A stretch of 64,000 nucleotides of DNA from Pandoraea norimbergensis (lineage in GTDB: Bacteria > Pseudomonadota > Gammaproteobacteria > Burkholderiales > Burkholderiaceae), in NCBI RefSeq assembly GCF_001465545.3, contig NZ_CP013480.3, forward strand, positions 4,402,001 to 4,466,000, written 5' to 3'. The translations under genes were made by a program, and so were the position numbers. The notes under the pieces are model-generated. The model ran no database searches. It was given only the letters and a program-made list of their open reading frames with translations, and was not told the DNA's origin. Positions 56,684 to 64,000 of this stretch are shown one piece after another (within the stretch, counting starts at the first letter, position 1; each line of letters begins with the position of its first letter).

Positions 56684-58120
56684 TCAGGGAATCAGGCGGC
56701 CCGGGTTAAGCAACTGCTGCGGATCGAGGGCCGCCTTCACGGTGCGCATGAGGGCGAGCTCAGCCGTCGACTTGTAGCGCGCCATCAGCGGCAGGCCCGT
56801 CTGGCCCACGCCGTGCTCGGCGCTGAACGTGCCCGACAGGCGTGCCGCCACGTCGTTCACGCAGGCACGCATCGCGTCGCCCATGCTCGCCGAATCGCTG
56901 AGCGCTTCCCAGGCGTCGAAGGAGAACATCGGGATGAAGTGCACGTTGCCGTCGCCCATGTGGCCGACGATCGCAATGTCGAGACCCGGCACGATGTCAT
57001 GCACGGCGCGCGTGGCCGCCGCAATGAATTCAGGCACGCTCGAGACCGGCACAGCGCAATCGGTGGTCAGGCCGACAGCGGCCTTCTTATTGGCTTCGCT
57101 CACGCTGTGACGCACTTCCCACAGATCGGCGCGCTGGGTCTCGTTCGCGGCGATGACCGCGTCTTCGACCAGTCCTTGTTCGATAGCCACACCCAGCGTC
57201 TCGGTCAGCACCGCTTCGAGCACGTCGGCGTCGCGGGTGTCGCCCAGTTCGACCAGCACGTTCCACGTGTGCTCCCCCGTCAGCGGATTGCGGCGATTGG
57301 GCACATTGGCGAGCACCAGATCGAGCTGGTGACGGTTCATGATTTCGAAGGCCGACAGGCGCGAGCCGCAGGCGCTCTGGAACATGCCGAGAATTTGCAG
57401 CGCGGCCGCCGGATCGCGCGGCGCAAACCACGCGAGCGAGTGATGCGTGGGCAATGGATGCAGTTTGAGCGCCGCCGCCGTGATGATGCCCAACGTGCCT
57501 TCCGCACCGATGAACAGATGTTTGAGATCGACACCGGTGTTGTCTTTGCGCAGTGCGCGCAGCCCGTCCCAGACGGTGCCGTCGGCCAGCACGACTTCGA
57601 GGCCGAGCACGTTCTCGCGGGTGTTGCCGTAGCGCAGCACGCTGGTGCCGCCCGCATTGGTCGAGAGCGTGCCGCCGATCTGGCACGACCCTTCCGCGCC
57701 GAGGCTCACCGGATACAGACGGCCGACGTCGGCGGCGGTGTCCTGCACGGTCTTCAGAATGCAACCGGCTTCCACCACCATCGAGCCGTTGGCGGCATCG
57801 ACTTGGCGAATGTGGCGCATGCGCGCCAGATTGATGATGACGGGTGCGCGGCCATCGTTGGCCGGGACCGAGCCGCCACACAGGCTTGTGTTGCCGCCTT
57901 GCGGCAGGATGGGTACGCCAGCGGCGGCGCAGAGCTTCACGACGGCGCTGACCTGTTCGGTCGACGACGGCAGCACGACGCACAGCGCTTCGCCGTGGTA
58001 ACGGCCGCGCCAGTCTTCGGTGTAGCCGTCGGTGTCGGCGGCGCCGGTGAGCACAGCCGTCGTGCCCAGCGTGGCCTGCAACTGCCCAATCAGCGTCTCA
58101 TGCGTTACAGCGTCGTTCAT
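56684..58120 (-). CDS. FAD-linked D-2-hydroxy-acid dehydrogenase (GlcD-like)
   Basis: 478 aa. The FAD_binding_4 domain shows GVPILPQGGNTSLCGG and LGAEGSCQIGGTLSTNAGG. The FAD-oxidase C domain carries GHMGDGNVHF and TFSAEHGVGQTGLPLM. The family includes glycolate oxidase GlcD, D-lactate and D-2-hydroxyglutarate dehydrogenases. The start at 58120 has AGGAG ten bases upstream. It is divergent from the aldehyde dehydrogenase across 321 bases and lies upstream of the ABC operon in the same direction with a 173-base gap. The substrate is not determined. Confidence 0.92.
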   Translation of the reverse strand: MNDAVTHETLIGQLQATLGTTAVLTGAADTDGYTEDWRGRYHGEALCVVLPSSTEQVSAVVKLCAAAGVPILPQGGNTSLCGGSVPANDGRAPVIINLARMRHIRQVDAANGSMVVEAGCILKTVQDTAADVGRLYPVSLGAEGSCQIGGTLSTNAGGTSVLRYGNTRENVLGLEVVLADGTVWDGLRALRKDNTGVDLKHLFIGAEGTLGIITAAALKLHPLPTHHSLAWFAPRDPAAALQILGMFQSACGSRLSAFEIMNRHQLDLVLANVPNRRNPLTGEHTWNVLVELGDTRDADVLEAVLTETLGVAIEQGLVEDAVIAANETQRADLWEVRHSVSEANKKAAVGLTTDCAVPVSSVPEFIAAATRAVHDIVPGLDIAIVGHMGDGNVHFIPMFSFDAWEALSDSASMGDAMRACVNDVAARLSGTFSAEHGVGQTGLPLMARYKSTAELALMRTVKAALDPQQLLNPGRLIP

Positions 58121-58441
58121 TGCCCACCCGCTCCTGAATGAATCCACTCGTCTGCCCTGCCGCCTATCTGTTTGTCTTCGCACATCGCGTCGCGTTGTCG
58201 TCGATTTACAGGCACTGCGCGGGAGATCACGCCACCGGAGAACACCCGTCTGGCGATCCGATGTGATCAAGGATAGGCGAGAAAAAATTGCAATAAAATC
58301 TCTTTAATTGCATTGCGATTGAATTAGGTGTTTATGCGGATGCGCCCCATACGACGGTCAATGCCCTCGTGAGTTAAGTGATAATGACCGACGTCATCCG
58401 AAATCATCCGATCGTCCAACCCGGCGCGAGGTGCAGTCGAC
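58121..58441. promoter_or_regulatory. 321-base divergent promoter region with AATTGCAAT/AATTGCATT motifs
   Basis: AATTGCAAT at 58286-58294 and AATTGCATTGCGAT at 58306-58319 are 20 bases apart (two helical turns) in an AT-rich island between the FAD oxidase and aldehyde dehydrogenase genes. They resemble the motif at 50360 in front of the IclR gene. No coding frame was seen. Confidence 0.5.
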
Positions 58442-59881
58442 ATGCCAGAAGCTACACACTTCATCGGCAACCAATGGGTCGCTCCGGCGAAAAGCCCGGC
58501 GATTCCCGTCATCGACCCGTCCGATGGTCAGCCGTTCACGCAAATTGCCCGTGGCGACGCTGAAGACATCGACCGTGCCGTGAAAACGGCCCGCGCGGCG
58601 TTCGATGGCGAATGGGGGGCCTTCTCCGCGGCAGAGCGGGGCCGCGTGCTCTACGCCATTGCCAACACCCTCGCCAAACACCACGAAGCGCTCGCGCAGC
58701 TCGAAGCGCGCGACACCGGCAAGCCGCTCAAGCAGGCGCGCGCCGATGCGGCGGCCATCGTGCGTTACTTCGAGTTCTACGCCGGTGCCGCCGATAAGCT
58801 GCACGGCGAAACCATTCCGTATCAGCAGGGCTACACCGTCTTTACCGTGCGCGAGCCGCATGGCGTGACGGGGCACATCATTCCCTGGAACTACCCGTTG
58901 CAGATCTTCGGGCGCAGTGTCGCTGCGGCGCTCGCGACCGGCAATGCCTGCGTGGTCAAGCCGGCCGAAGACGCCTGTCTGTCGTTGCTGCGCGTGGCAG
59001 AACTGGCCGCCGACGCCGGACTGCCGCCCGGTGCGCTCAACGTCGTGACGGGTTACGGCGCCGAGGCCGGCGCCGCGCTGGCCCGGCACCCGGGCATCGA
59101 TCACATCTCGTTCACGGGCTCGCCTGCGACCGGCATGCTGATCTCGCAGATGGCCGCCGAGAATCACACGCCGGTCACGCTGGAGCTGGGCGGCAAGTCG
59201 CCGCAGATCGTGTTTGCCGACGCCGACATGGACGCCGTGTTACCGGTCGTCGTGAATGCCATCGTGCAGAACGCCGGGCAGACGTGTTCTGCCGGCAGCC
59301 GTCTGCTCGTCCAACGCGACGCGTATGAAACGGTGCTCGCGCATCTGGCTGAAGCGTTTGCGAAGCTGCGCGTCGGGCCCTCGGGCGACGATCTCGATCT
59401 CGGACCGCTCATCAACGCGAAGCAACAGCAGCGCGTGTGGGATTTCCTCTCCGAAGCGCAGCACGACGGTATCGCGCTGATGTCGCAAGGCGAAGTCGTC
59501 GGCAGTGCGCCGGAAAGCGGTTTCTATCAAGCGCCGACGTTGCTGCGCGACGTACCCGCCGAGCACCGGCTCGCCCGAGAGGAAGTGTTCGGGCCAGTGC
59601 TCGCCGCGATGCCCTTCACCGATGAAGCCGATGCCGTGCGGCTCGCCAACGGCACGCTTTACGGCCTCGCCGCTGGCGTGTGGACGCAAGACGGCGGACG
59701 CCAGATGCGTCTCGCCCGCGCGATTCGCGCGGGGCAGGTGTTCATCAACAACTACGGCGCAGGCGGCGGCGTGGAGTTGCCCTTCGGGGGCATGCGGCAC
59801 TCCGGCCACGGACGCGAGAAAGGTTTCGAAGCGCTGTACGGCTTCACCACGCTCAAGACCGTTGCCATCCGGCACGGATGA
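58442..59881 (+). CDS. Aldehyde dehydrogenase (NAD(P)+)
   Basis: 479 aa. The catalytic Cys is in QNAGQTCSAGSR and the general-base Glu is in VTLELGGKSPQ. The cofactor loop SFTGSPATGM and the N-terminal FIGNQW and PWNYPLQ segments are standard. It oxidises an aldehyde to the acid in the cytoplasm. It is followed by the SDR gene 136 bases on, and the pair likely serves one pathway with the divergent FAD oxidase. The substrate group cannot be assigned. Confidence 0.93.
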   Translation: MPEATHFIGNQWVAPAKSPAIPVIDPSDGQPFTQIARGDAEDIDRAVKTARAAFDGEWGAFSAAERGRVLYAIANTLAKHHEALAQLEARDTGKPLKQARADAAAIVRYFEFYAGAADKLHGETIPYQQGYTVFTVREPHGVTGHIIPWNYPLQIFGRSVAAALATGNACVVKPAEDACLSLLRVAELAADAGLPPGALNVVTGYGAEAGAALARHPGIDHISFTGSPATGMLISQMAAENHTPVTLELGGKSPQIVFADADMDAVLPVVVNAIVQNAGQTCSAGSRLLVQRDAYETVLAHLAEAFAKLRVGPSGDDLDLGPLINAKQQQRVWDFLSEAQHDGIALMSQGEVVGSAPESGFYQAPTLLRDVPAEHRLAREEVFGPVLAAMPFTDEADAVRLANGTLYGLAAGVWTQDGGRQMRLARAIRAGQVFINNYGAGGGVELPFGGMRHSGHGREKGFEALYGFTTLKTVAIRHG

Positions 59882-60017
59882 TCCGTATCGAATACACGCA
59901 GCAAGCAGTCGCAGTTCAAGCAGCACGCAACCTGACATAGATCGGCGCGAAGCGCGTAAGTGGCCACCACGGGATCACCTCGCGCTTTGACAGACAAGGC
60001 AACTCAGGAGACAAGGC

Positions 60018-60776
60018 ATGCGTTTGCAAGACAAAGTGGCGATCGTCACAGGGGCGGGTTCGGGTTTCGGTGAAGGTATCGCCAAGACGTTTGCGCACGA
60101 AGGCGCCGCGGTGATCGTCAACGATCTGAACCGCGAAGCGGGTGAGCGCGTTGCCAACGAGATCACCGAAGCGGGCGGACGCGCCGCATTCGTCTACGGC
60201 GACGTGTCTCGCGAGGGCGATCACGTCACCCTGCTCGACGAGGCGGTGACGCGCTTCGGCCAGTTGGACATCGTGGTGAACAACGCGGGCACTACCCATC
60301 GCAACAAGCCGCTGCTGGAAGTGACGGAGGCCGAGTTCGATCGCGTGTATGCGGTCAACGTCAAGAGCATCTTCTGGAGCGCGCGCGCCATGGTCCCCTA
60401 TTTCCTGCAACGCGGCGGCGGCGTGATGATCAACATCGCCTCCACCGCAGGCGTGCGCCCTCGCCCGGGGCTCGTCTGGTACAACGGCAGCAAAGGCGCC
60501 GTGATCACTGCCAGCAAGGCCATGGCCGCCGAATTCGGGCCGAACAACATTCGCGTGAACTGCGTCAATCCGGTCATCGGCGACACGGGCCTGACCGCCG
60601 ACTTCATGGGCGTGCCCAACACCCCCGAGAACCGCGCCAAATTCCTCGCCGGCATTCCGCTCGGACGCTTCTCCACCCCGCAGGACATCGCCAACGCCTG
60701 CCTTTATCTGGCCAGCGACGACGCCGCCTTCATCACCGGCGTCTGCCTCGAAGTGGACGGCGGGCGCTGCATCTGA
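60018..60776 (+). CDS. SDR-family NAD(P)-dependent oxidoreductase
   Basis: 252 aa of the classical short-chain type. The cofactor motif is TGAGSGFGEG, the NNAG motif is present, and the catalytic residues are Ser in NIASTAG and Tyr-Lys in WYNGSKGAV. Acidic D40-like residues after strand 2 (VNDLNREA) favour NAD(H). AGGAG lies upstream of the ATG. It is placed between the aldehyde dehydrogenase and an MFS permease on the same strand. The substrate is probably an alcohol or sugar-like compound. Confidence 0.92.
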   Translation: MRLQDKVAIVTGAGSGFGEGIAKTFAHEGAAVIVNDLNREAGERVANEITEAGGRAAFVYGDVSREGDHVTLLDEAVTRFGQLDIVVNNAGTTHRNKPLLEVTEAEFDRVYAVNVKSIFWSARAMVPYFLQRGGGVMINIASTAGVRPRPGLVWYNGSKGAVITASKAMAAEFGPNNIRVNCVNPVIGDTGLTADFMGVPNTPENRAKFLAGIPLGRFSTPQDIANACLYLASDDAAFITGVCLEVDGGRCI

Positions 60777-60781
60777 CATCG

Positions 60782-60831
60782 CTTTTGCGTTTGCGTTTGC
60801 TTTTGCTTGTTTTGCTTTTCTTGCTATTTGC
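60782..60831. repeat. T-rich degenerate TTTGC repeat
   Basis: About eight imperfect units of TTTTGC/TTTGCG/TTTGC follow the SDR stop within 50 bases. It is strongly T-biased on the plus strand in an otherwise GC-rich region. Confidence 0.7.
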
Positions 60832-60919
60832 AGTTTGTGCAGTTCATCGCACCGAAGCACCGTAGTTGTCGAACACACATAACGACAGACAACACAACGT
60901 CATTCCGGAGGAGATCCGT

Positions 60920-62236
60920 ATGAATAGCATTCCGACGCCCCCCACGCCGATGGCAGACTCGCTACCGGCGGGCTTCGAAGAAGCCACCTACCGCAAGGTG
61001 GGCTGGCGGTTGATTCCGTTTTTGCTGCTGTGCTACGTGGTCGCGTACCTCGATCGCGTGAACGTGGGCTTTGCCAAGTTGCAGATGGTCGGCGATCTGC
61101 AATTCTCCGAGACGGTGTTCGGCCTCGGCGCCGGCATCTTCTTCATCGGCTACTTCATCTTCGAAGTGCCGAGCAACGTGATCCTGCACCGCGTCGGCGC
61201 ACGCGTATGGATTGCCCGCATCATGATTTCGTGGGGCATCATCTCGGGCGCGACGATGTTCGTCACCACGCCCTCGATGTTCTACGTCATGCGATTCCTG
61301 CTCGGCGTGGCCGAAGCGGGCTTCTTCCCCGGCATCATTCTCTACATCACCTATTGGTACCCGGCCTCGCGGCGCGGACGCATGACCGCATGGTTCATGA
61401 CGGCCGTGGCGCTCTCGGGGCTGATCGGCGGACCGATCTCGGGCTGGATTCTCAAGGACATGACCGGTGTCTCGGGGCTGGCCGGCTGGCAGTGGATGTT
61501 CCTGCTCGAAGCAATTCCGTCGGTGATCATCGGCATCGTGGTGCTGTTCGTACTCGATGACCGCATTCGCGATGCGAAGTGGCTGGGCGAGGCCGAGAAG
61601 TCCATGCTGGAGCGCAACATCGCAAGCGACGTGCTCACCAAGGAAGATCTGCCGCTCGCGCAGGTGTTCTCGAGCCCGCGCGTTTGGATGATGAGCCTGA
61701 TCTACTTCTCGTTCGTGATCGGCCTCTACGGCGTGGGCTTCTGGCTGCCGACGATCGTCAAGGGCACCGGCGTGACCGATCCGCTGCAAATCGGGCTGCT
61801 CACCGCGATTCCGTATTTCTTCGCGGTGATCGCGATGGTGCTGGTCGGCCGCCGCTCCGACGTGCGCGGCGAGCGGCGCTGGCACATCGCCATCCCGGCA
61901 TTCATCGGTGCGGTGGGGCTGTTCCTGTCGACGACGTGGAGCCACAACACGCAACTGGCCATGCTGGCGCTCACGTTCGGCACCATGGGCATCATGATCG
62001 TGCTGCCGCTGTTCTGGAGCCTGCCCACGGCGTTTCTGGGCGGAACCGCTGCGGCAGCCGGTATCGCGATGATCAACTCTCTGGGTAACCTCGCGGGCTT
62101 CGTCGGCCCCTACCTGATCGGCTTTCTCAAAGACACCACGCAAAGCACCAACAGCGGTATGTACCTGCTCACCGCCTTCATGGTGATCGGCGGTCTGCTC
62201 ACGCTCGCCGTGCCGGCGCGGCTGGTGAACCAGTGA
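60920..62236 (+). CDS. MFS transporter, anion:cation symporter (ACS) type
   Basis: 438 aa with twelve predicted membrane segments. The signature LDRVNVGFA is in the first helix, then GLGAGIFFIGYFIFEVPSN, both hallmarks of the ACS family that imports organic anions such as phthalate, tartrate or hexuronates. GGAGGAG lies just upstream of the chosen ATG. The longer frame upstream is not family-like. It closes the ALDH - SDR unit, so it is likely to bring in the pathway substrate. Confidence 0.92.
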   Translation: MNSIPTPPTPMADSLPAGFEEATYRKVGWRLIPFLLLCYVVAYLDRVNVGFAKLQMVGDLQFSETVFGLGAGIFFIGYFIFEVPSNVILHRVGARVWIARIMISWGIISGATMFVTTPSMFYVMRFLLGVAEAGFFPGIILYITYWYPASRRGRMTAWFMTAVALSGLIGGPISGWILKDMTGVSGLAGWQWMFLLEAIPSVIIGIVVLFVLDDRIRDAKWLGEAEKSMLERNIASDVLTKEDLPLAQVFSSPRVWMMSLIYFSFVIGLYGVGFWLPTIVKGTGVTDPLQIGLLTAIPYFFAVIAMVLVGRRSDVRGERRWHIAIPAFIGAVGLFLSTTWSHNTQLAMLALTFGTMGIMIVLPLFWSLPTAFLGGTAAAAGIAMINSLGNLAGFVGPYLIGFLKDTTQSTNSGMYLLTAFMVIGGLLTLAVPARLVNQ

Positions 62237-62284
62237 CGGCGGTGTCTCTTCGAGGCGAATCCGGCGTACTAAGCGGAAGGTTTT

Positions 62285-62420
62285 TTCGACGCGCCGCCGG
62301 ATCGCTGTATAAAACAACGTCTTGATCGCCGAGACCGAGACGCGGCGGGCGTTGTAGTCGAGTGCCCGCCTTGGGAGTAACATGCATCAGGCCATCCGCT
62401 CCGGGATGGCCTGTTTTTTT
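62285..62420 (+). promoter_or_regulatory. Promoter, hairpin and terminator forming a short leader before the MFS pump
   Basis: TTCGAC (62285-62290), a 17-base spacer and TATAAA (62308-62313) form a promoter. A 7-bp stem GGCGGGC / GCCCGCC (62344-62370) follows. A strong terminator comes next: CAGGCCATCC-6 bases-GGATGGCCTG (62388-62413) with seven T residues. A transcript of about 100 nt would end 13 bases before the proposed pump start. It could be an attenuator/riboswitch-like leader or a small RNA. No known riboswitch class was recognised. Confidence 0.6.
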
Positions 62421-62432
62421 CCCCGAAACCGC

Positions 62433-63947
62433 ATGCCCGCCAACGACTCACAGACGACGCCGGCCGGCGTCTCGCTCACGCCCGCCGAGATCAAGTCGAT
62501 TCTCTCCGGCCTGCTGCTAATCATGTTTCTCGGTTCGCTCGACCAGACCATCGTCGCGCCGGCGCTGCCGACGATTGCCCGCGATCTGGGCAGCTTCGAC
62601 GCCGTCTCGTGGGTGGTCACCGCGTATCTGCTCTCGTCGACCGCGATCACACCGATCGTTGGCAAACTCTCCGATCTGTTCGGGCGGCGCGGCATCATCG
62701 CCCTGAGCGTCGCGGTGTTTCTGGTCGGCTCGATTCTGTGCGCGCTCGCGCCCACGATGCTCACACTCATCATCGCGCGCGGCGTGCAGGGGCTGGGCGG
62801 CGGCGGGTTGATCGCGCTGTCCAATACGGTCATCGCCGATATCGTCTCGCCGCGCGAACGTGGCCGGTATCAGGGCTATATCTCGGGGATGTTCGCGGTC
62901 TCGGGCGTCGCCGGGCCAGTGACGGGCGGCGTGTTCGCGCAGTACCTGAACTGGACGCTCATCTTCTGGATCAACATCCCGCTGGGCTTGCTCGCGATCT
63001 ACCTGAGCGACCGCGCGCTGCGCCGTCTGCCCCGCCGTGTGGGGCGTCCGACGATCGACTATCTGGGCTCGCTGCTGTTGATCGTCTCGACGGTCGCCCT
63101 GTTGCTCGCGCTCACGTGGGGCGGTCATCGTTACCCGTGGGCGTCGAAGGAAATTGTCGGGTTGGTCGTGGTGACGGTCGTGATGGGTGCCGCGTTCCTG
63201 CGACGCCAGCGCAGCGCCGCCGAGCCGTTGTTGCCGCTCGCCTTGCTGGCCAACCCGGTGTTTCGCGTGACCTCGACAATGGCCGTGCTGGTGATGATGG
63301 TGAACATCAGCATCGGCATCTACGTGCCGCTCTATCTGCAATTGCAGCGCGGCCAGTCGGCCAGTAGTTCTGGCCTGATGCTGATTCTGCCGTTGCTTGG
63401 CATCGTGATCGGCGCGCTGTCTTCCGGGCACTACATGCGCGCGACCGGGCATTACAAACGCCCGCCGCAAATTGGGTTGCCTGCCGCGTTGCTGGGGCTC
63501 GCGGTGATCGCTATCGGCGTTGAGTCATTGCCGCTCGTGGTCATCGGTGCGTGTCTGGGGCTGGTCGGCATCGGCTTCGGCTCGGCCATGCCGGTCATGA
63601 CGGTGGCCACGCAGAACGCTGTGGCGCCACGCGATATCGGTATTGCCACCGCCGCGCATGCGTTCTTCCGCGCGCTGGGCGGGATGATCGGGGTCGCCCT
63701 GTTCGGGGCGATCATCGTCGGGTTGCTGGTGATGGGCGGCGACGGTTCGGCACCGCACGAGCTGACCGACTTCCTGCGCCCCGGCGGCGCACCGGCCGGG
63801 ATGGAAGATCATCTGCGTCTCGCATTCGGCGCATTCTTCGGCGGCAGCGCACTCGTCGCGGCACTCGCCATCGTAGCGCTCAGCCGCTTGCCGGAGATTC
63901 CGCTGCGGCAGAGTTCGGCGAACGAGGCGGTGGCGGCGATCGACTGA
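62433..63947 (+). CDS. DHA2-type MFS drug/proton antiporter (EmrB/QacA family)
   Basis: 504 aa from the chosen ATG, with fourteen predicted membrane segments. Motif C-like GMFAVSGVAGPVTGGVFAQ, the first-helix SLDQTIVAPALPTIA motif and the loop 2-3 motif GKLSDLFGRRG mark the DHA2 exporters. The start is uncertain. ATG at 62382 has GGGAG four bases upstream but would put a terminator hairpin inside the first 13 codons. ATG at 62433 lies after that hairpin but has no clear ribosome site. It is probably an efflux pump of the inner membrane. No membrane-fusion partner is seen. Confidence 0.9.
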   Translation: MPANDSQTTPAGVSLTPAEIKSILSGLLLIMFLGSLDQTIVAPALPTIARDLGSFDAVSWVVTAYLLSSTAITPIVGKLSDLFGRRGIIALSVAVFLVGSILCALAPTMLTLIIARGVQGLGGGGLIALSNTVIADIVSPRERGRYQGYISGMFAVSGVAGPVTGGVFAQYLNWTLIFWINIPLGLLAIYLSDRALRRLPRRVGRPTIDYLGSLLLIVSTVALLLALTWGGHRYPWASKEIVGLVVVTVVMGAAFLRRQRSAAEPLLPLALLANPVFRVTSTMAVLVMMVNISIGIYVPLYLQLQRGQSASSSGLMLILPLLGIVIGALSSGHYMRATGHYKRPPQIGLPAALLGLAVIAIGVESLPLVVIGACLGLVGIGFGSAMPVMTVATQNAVAPRDIGIATAAHAFFRALGGMIGVALFGAIIVGLLVMGGDGSAPHELTDFLRPGGAPAGMEDHLRLAFGAFFGGSALVAALAIVALSRLPEIPLRQSSANEAVAAID

Positions 63948-64000
63948 GCGTCAGGTGGTTTGGGTGAAATGGCTGGAACGGGTAATTGAGGGGACGGCTC

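Noticed and set aside
62364..62420. Resemblance of TTGGGAGTAAC to the start of the yybP-ykoY (manganese) riboswitch
   Set aside because: The second conserved strand of that riboswitch is missing because a terminator follows at once. Only a short sequence is shared.

Overview
The window is GC-rich, densely coded DNA. Gene content and order point to a betaproteobacterium of the order Burkholderiales, most like the Burkholderiaceae (Pandoraea or Burkholderia type). This assignment is an inference from housekeeping synteny (serS - rarA - lolA - ftsK - trxB, and nadE - glnB) and from protein flavour, not from a database search. No insertion sequence, prophage or CRISPR array is visible.

Region A (about 1-11,600) looks like a catabolic island for peptides containing D-amino acids. 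It holds the end of an enolase-superfamily dipeptide epimerase, two convergent D-aminopeptidase-like S12 serine hydrolases, a TonB-dependent receptor, a histidine kinase with no response regulator beside it, an M81 (MlrC-type) zinc peptidase, a D-amino-acid dehydrogenase-like flavoprotein, a RidA imine deaminase, and an XRE-cupin regulator. A cluster of overlapping palindromes lies in the ridA/regulator intergenic region. Next come a zinc alcohol dehydrogenase, a small secreted protein and a LysR regulator (11,609-14,029).

Region B (14,090-19,300) is a ring-amide hydrolysis module. A dihydroorotase/allantoinase-like amidohydrolase and an MFS transporter are read rightward. Facing them is a tightly coupled operon of a GntR/FCD regulator, a 115-aa Cys-rich-start protein of unknown family and a CobW-type GTPase. 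The shared promoter carries a clear dyad operator. A lipoprotein gene follows.

Region C (20,232-35,094) is a cell-surface signalling unit read leftward: an STN plus TonB-C-like periplasmic sensor (VreA-like), an ECF sigma factor, a FecR-type anti-sigma factor, and a 4087-aa filamentous-haemagglutinin-like exoprotein. The arrangement recalls the Pseudomonas VreA/VreI/VreR (PUMA3) system and its PdtA exoprotein, but no TpsB outer-membrane partner is present.

Region D (35,335-49,047) is housekeeping: tRNA-Ser(CGA) beside serS, then rarA, lolA, ftsK, trxB, an Smr protein, a TRIC-type channel, glnB, nadE, an acetyltransferase-like gene and ppa.

Region E (49,151-63,947) is accessory carbon metabolism. 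It has an FMN 2-hydroxy-acid oxidase opposite an IclR regulator, a DapA-family lyase, a polyamine-type ABC importer with a fused permease, an FAD-linked 2-hydroxy-acid oxidase, an aldehyde dehydrogenase, an SDR and an ACS-type MFS permease. Similar AATTGCATT-type motifs lie in front of the IclR gene and between the FAD oxidase and the aldehyde dehydrogenase. The last gene is a DHA2-type MFS pump, preceded by a compact promoter-hairpin-terminator leader.
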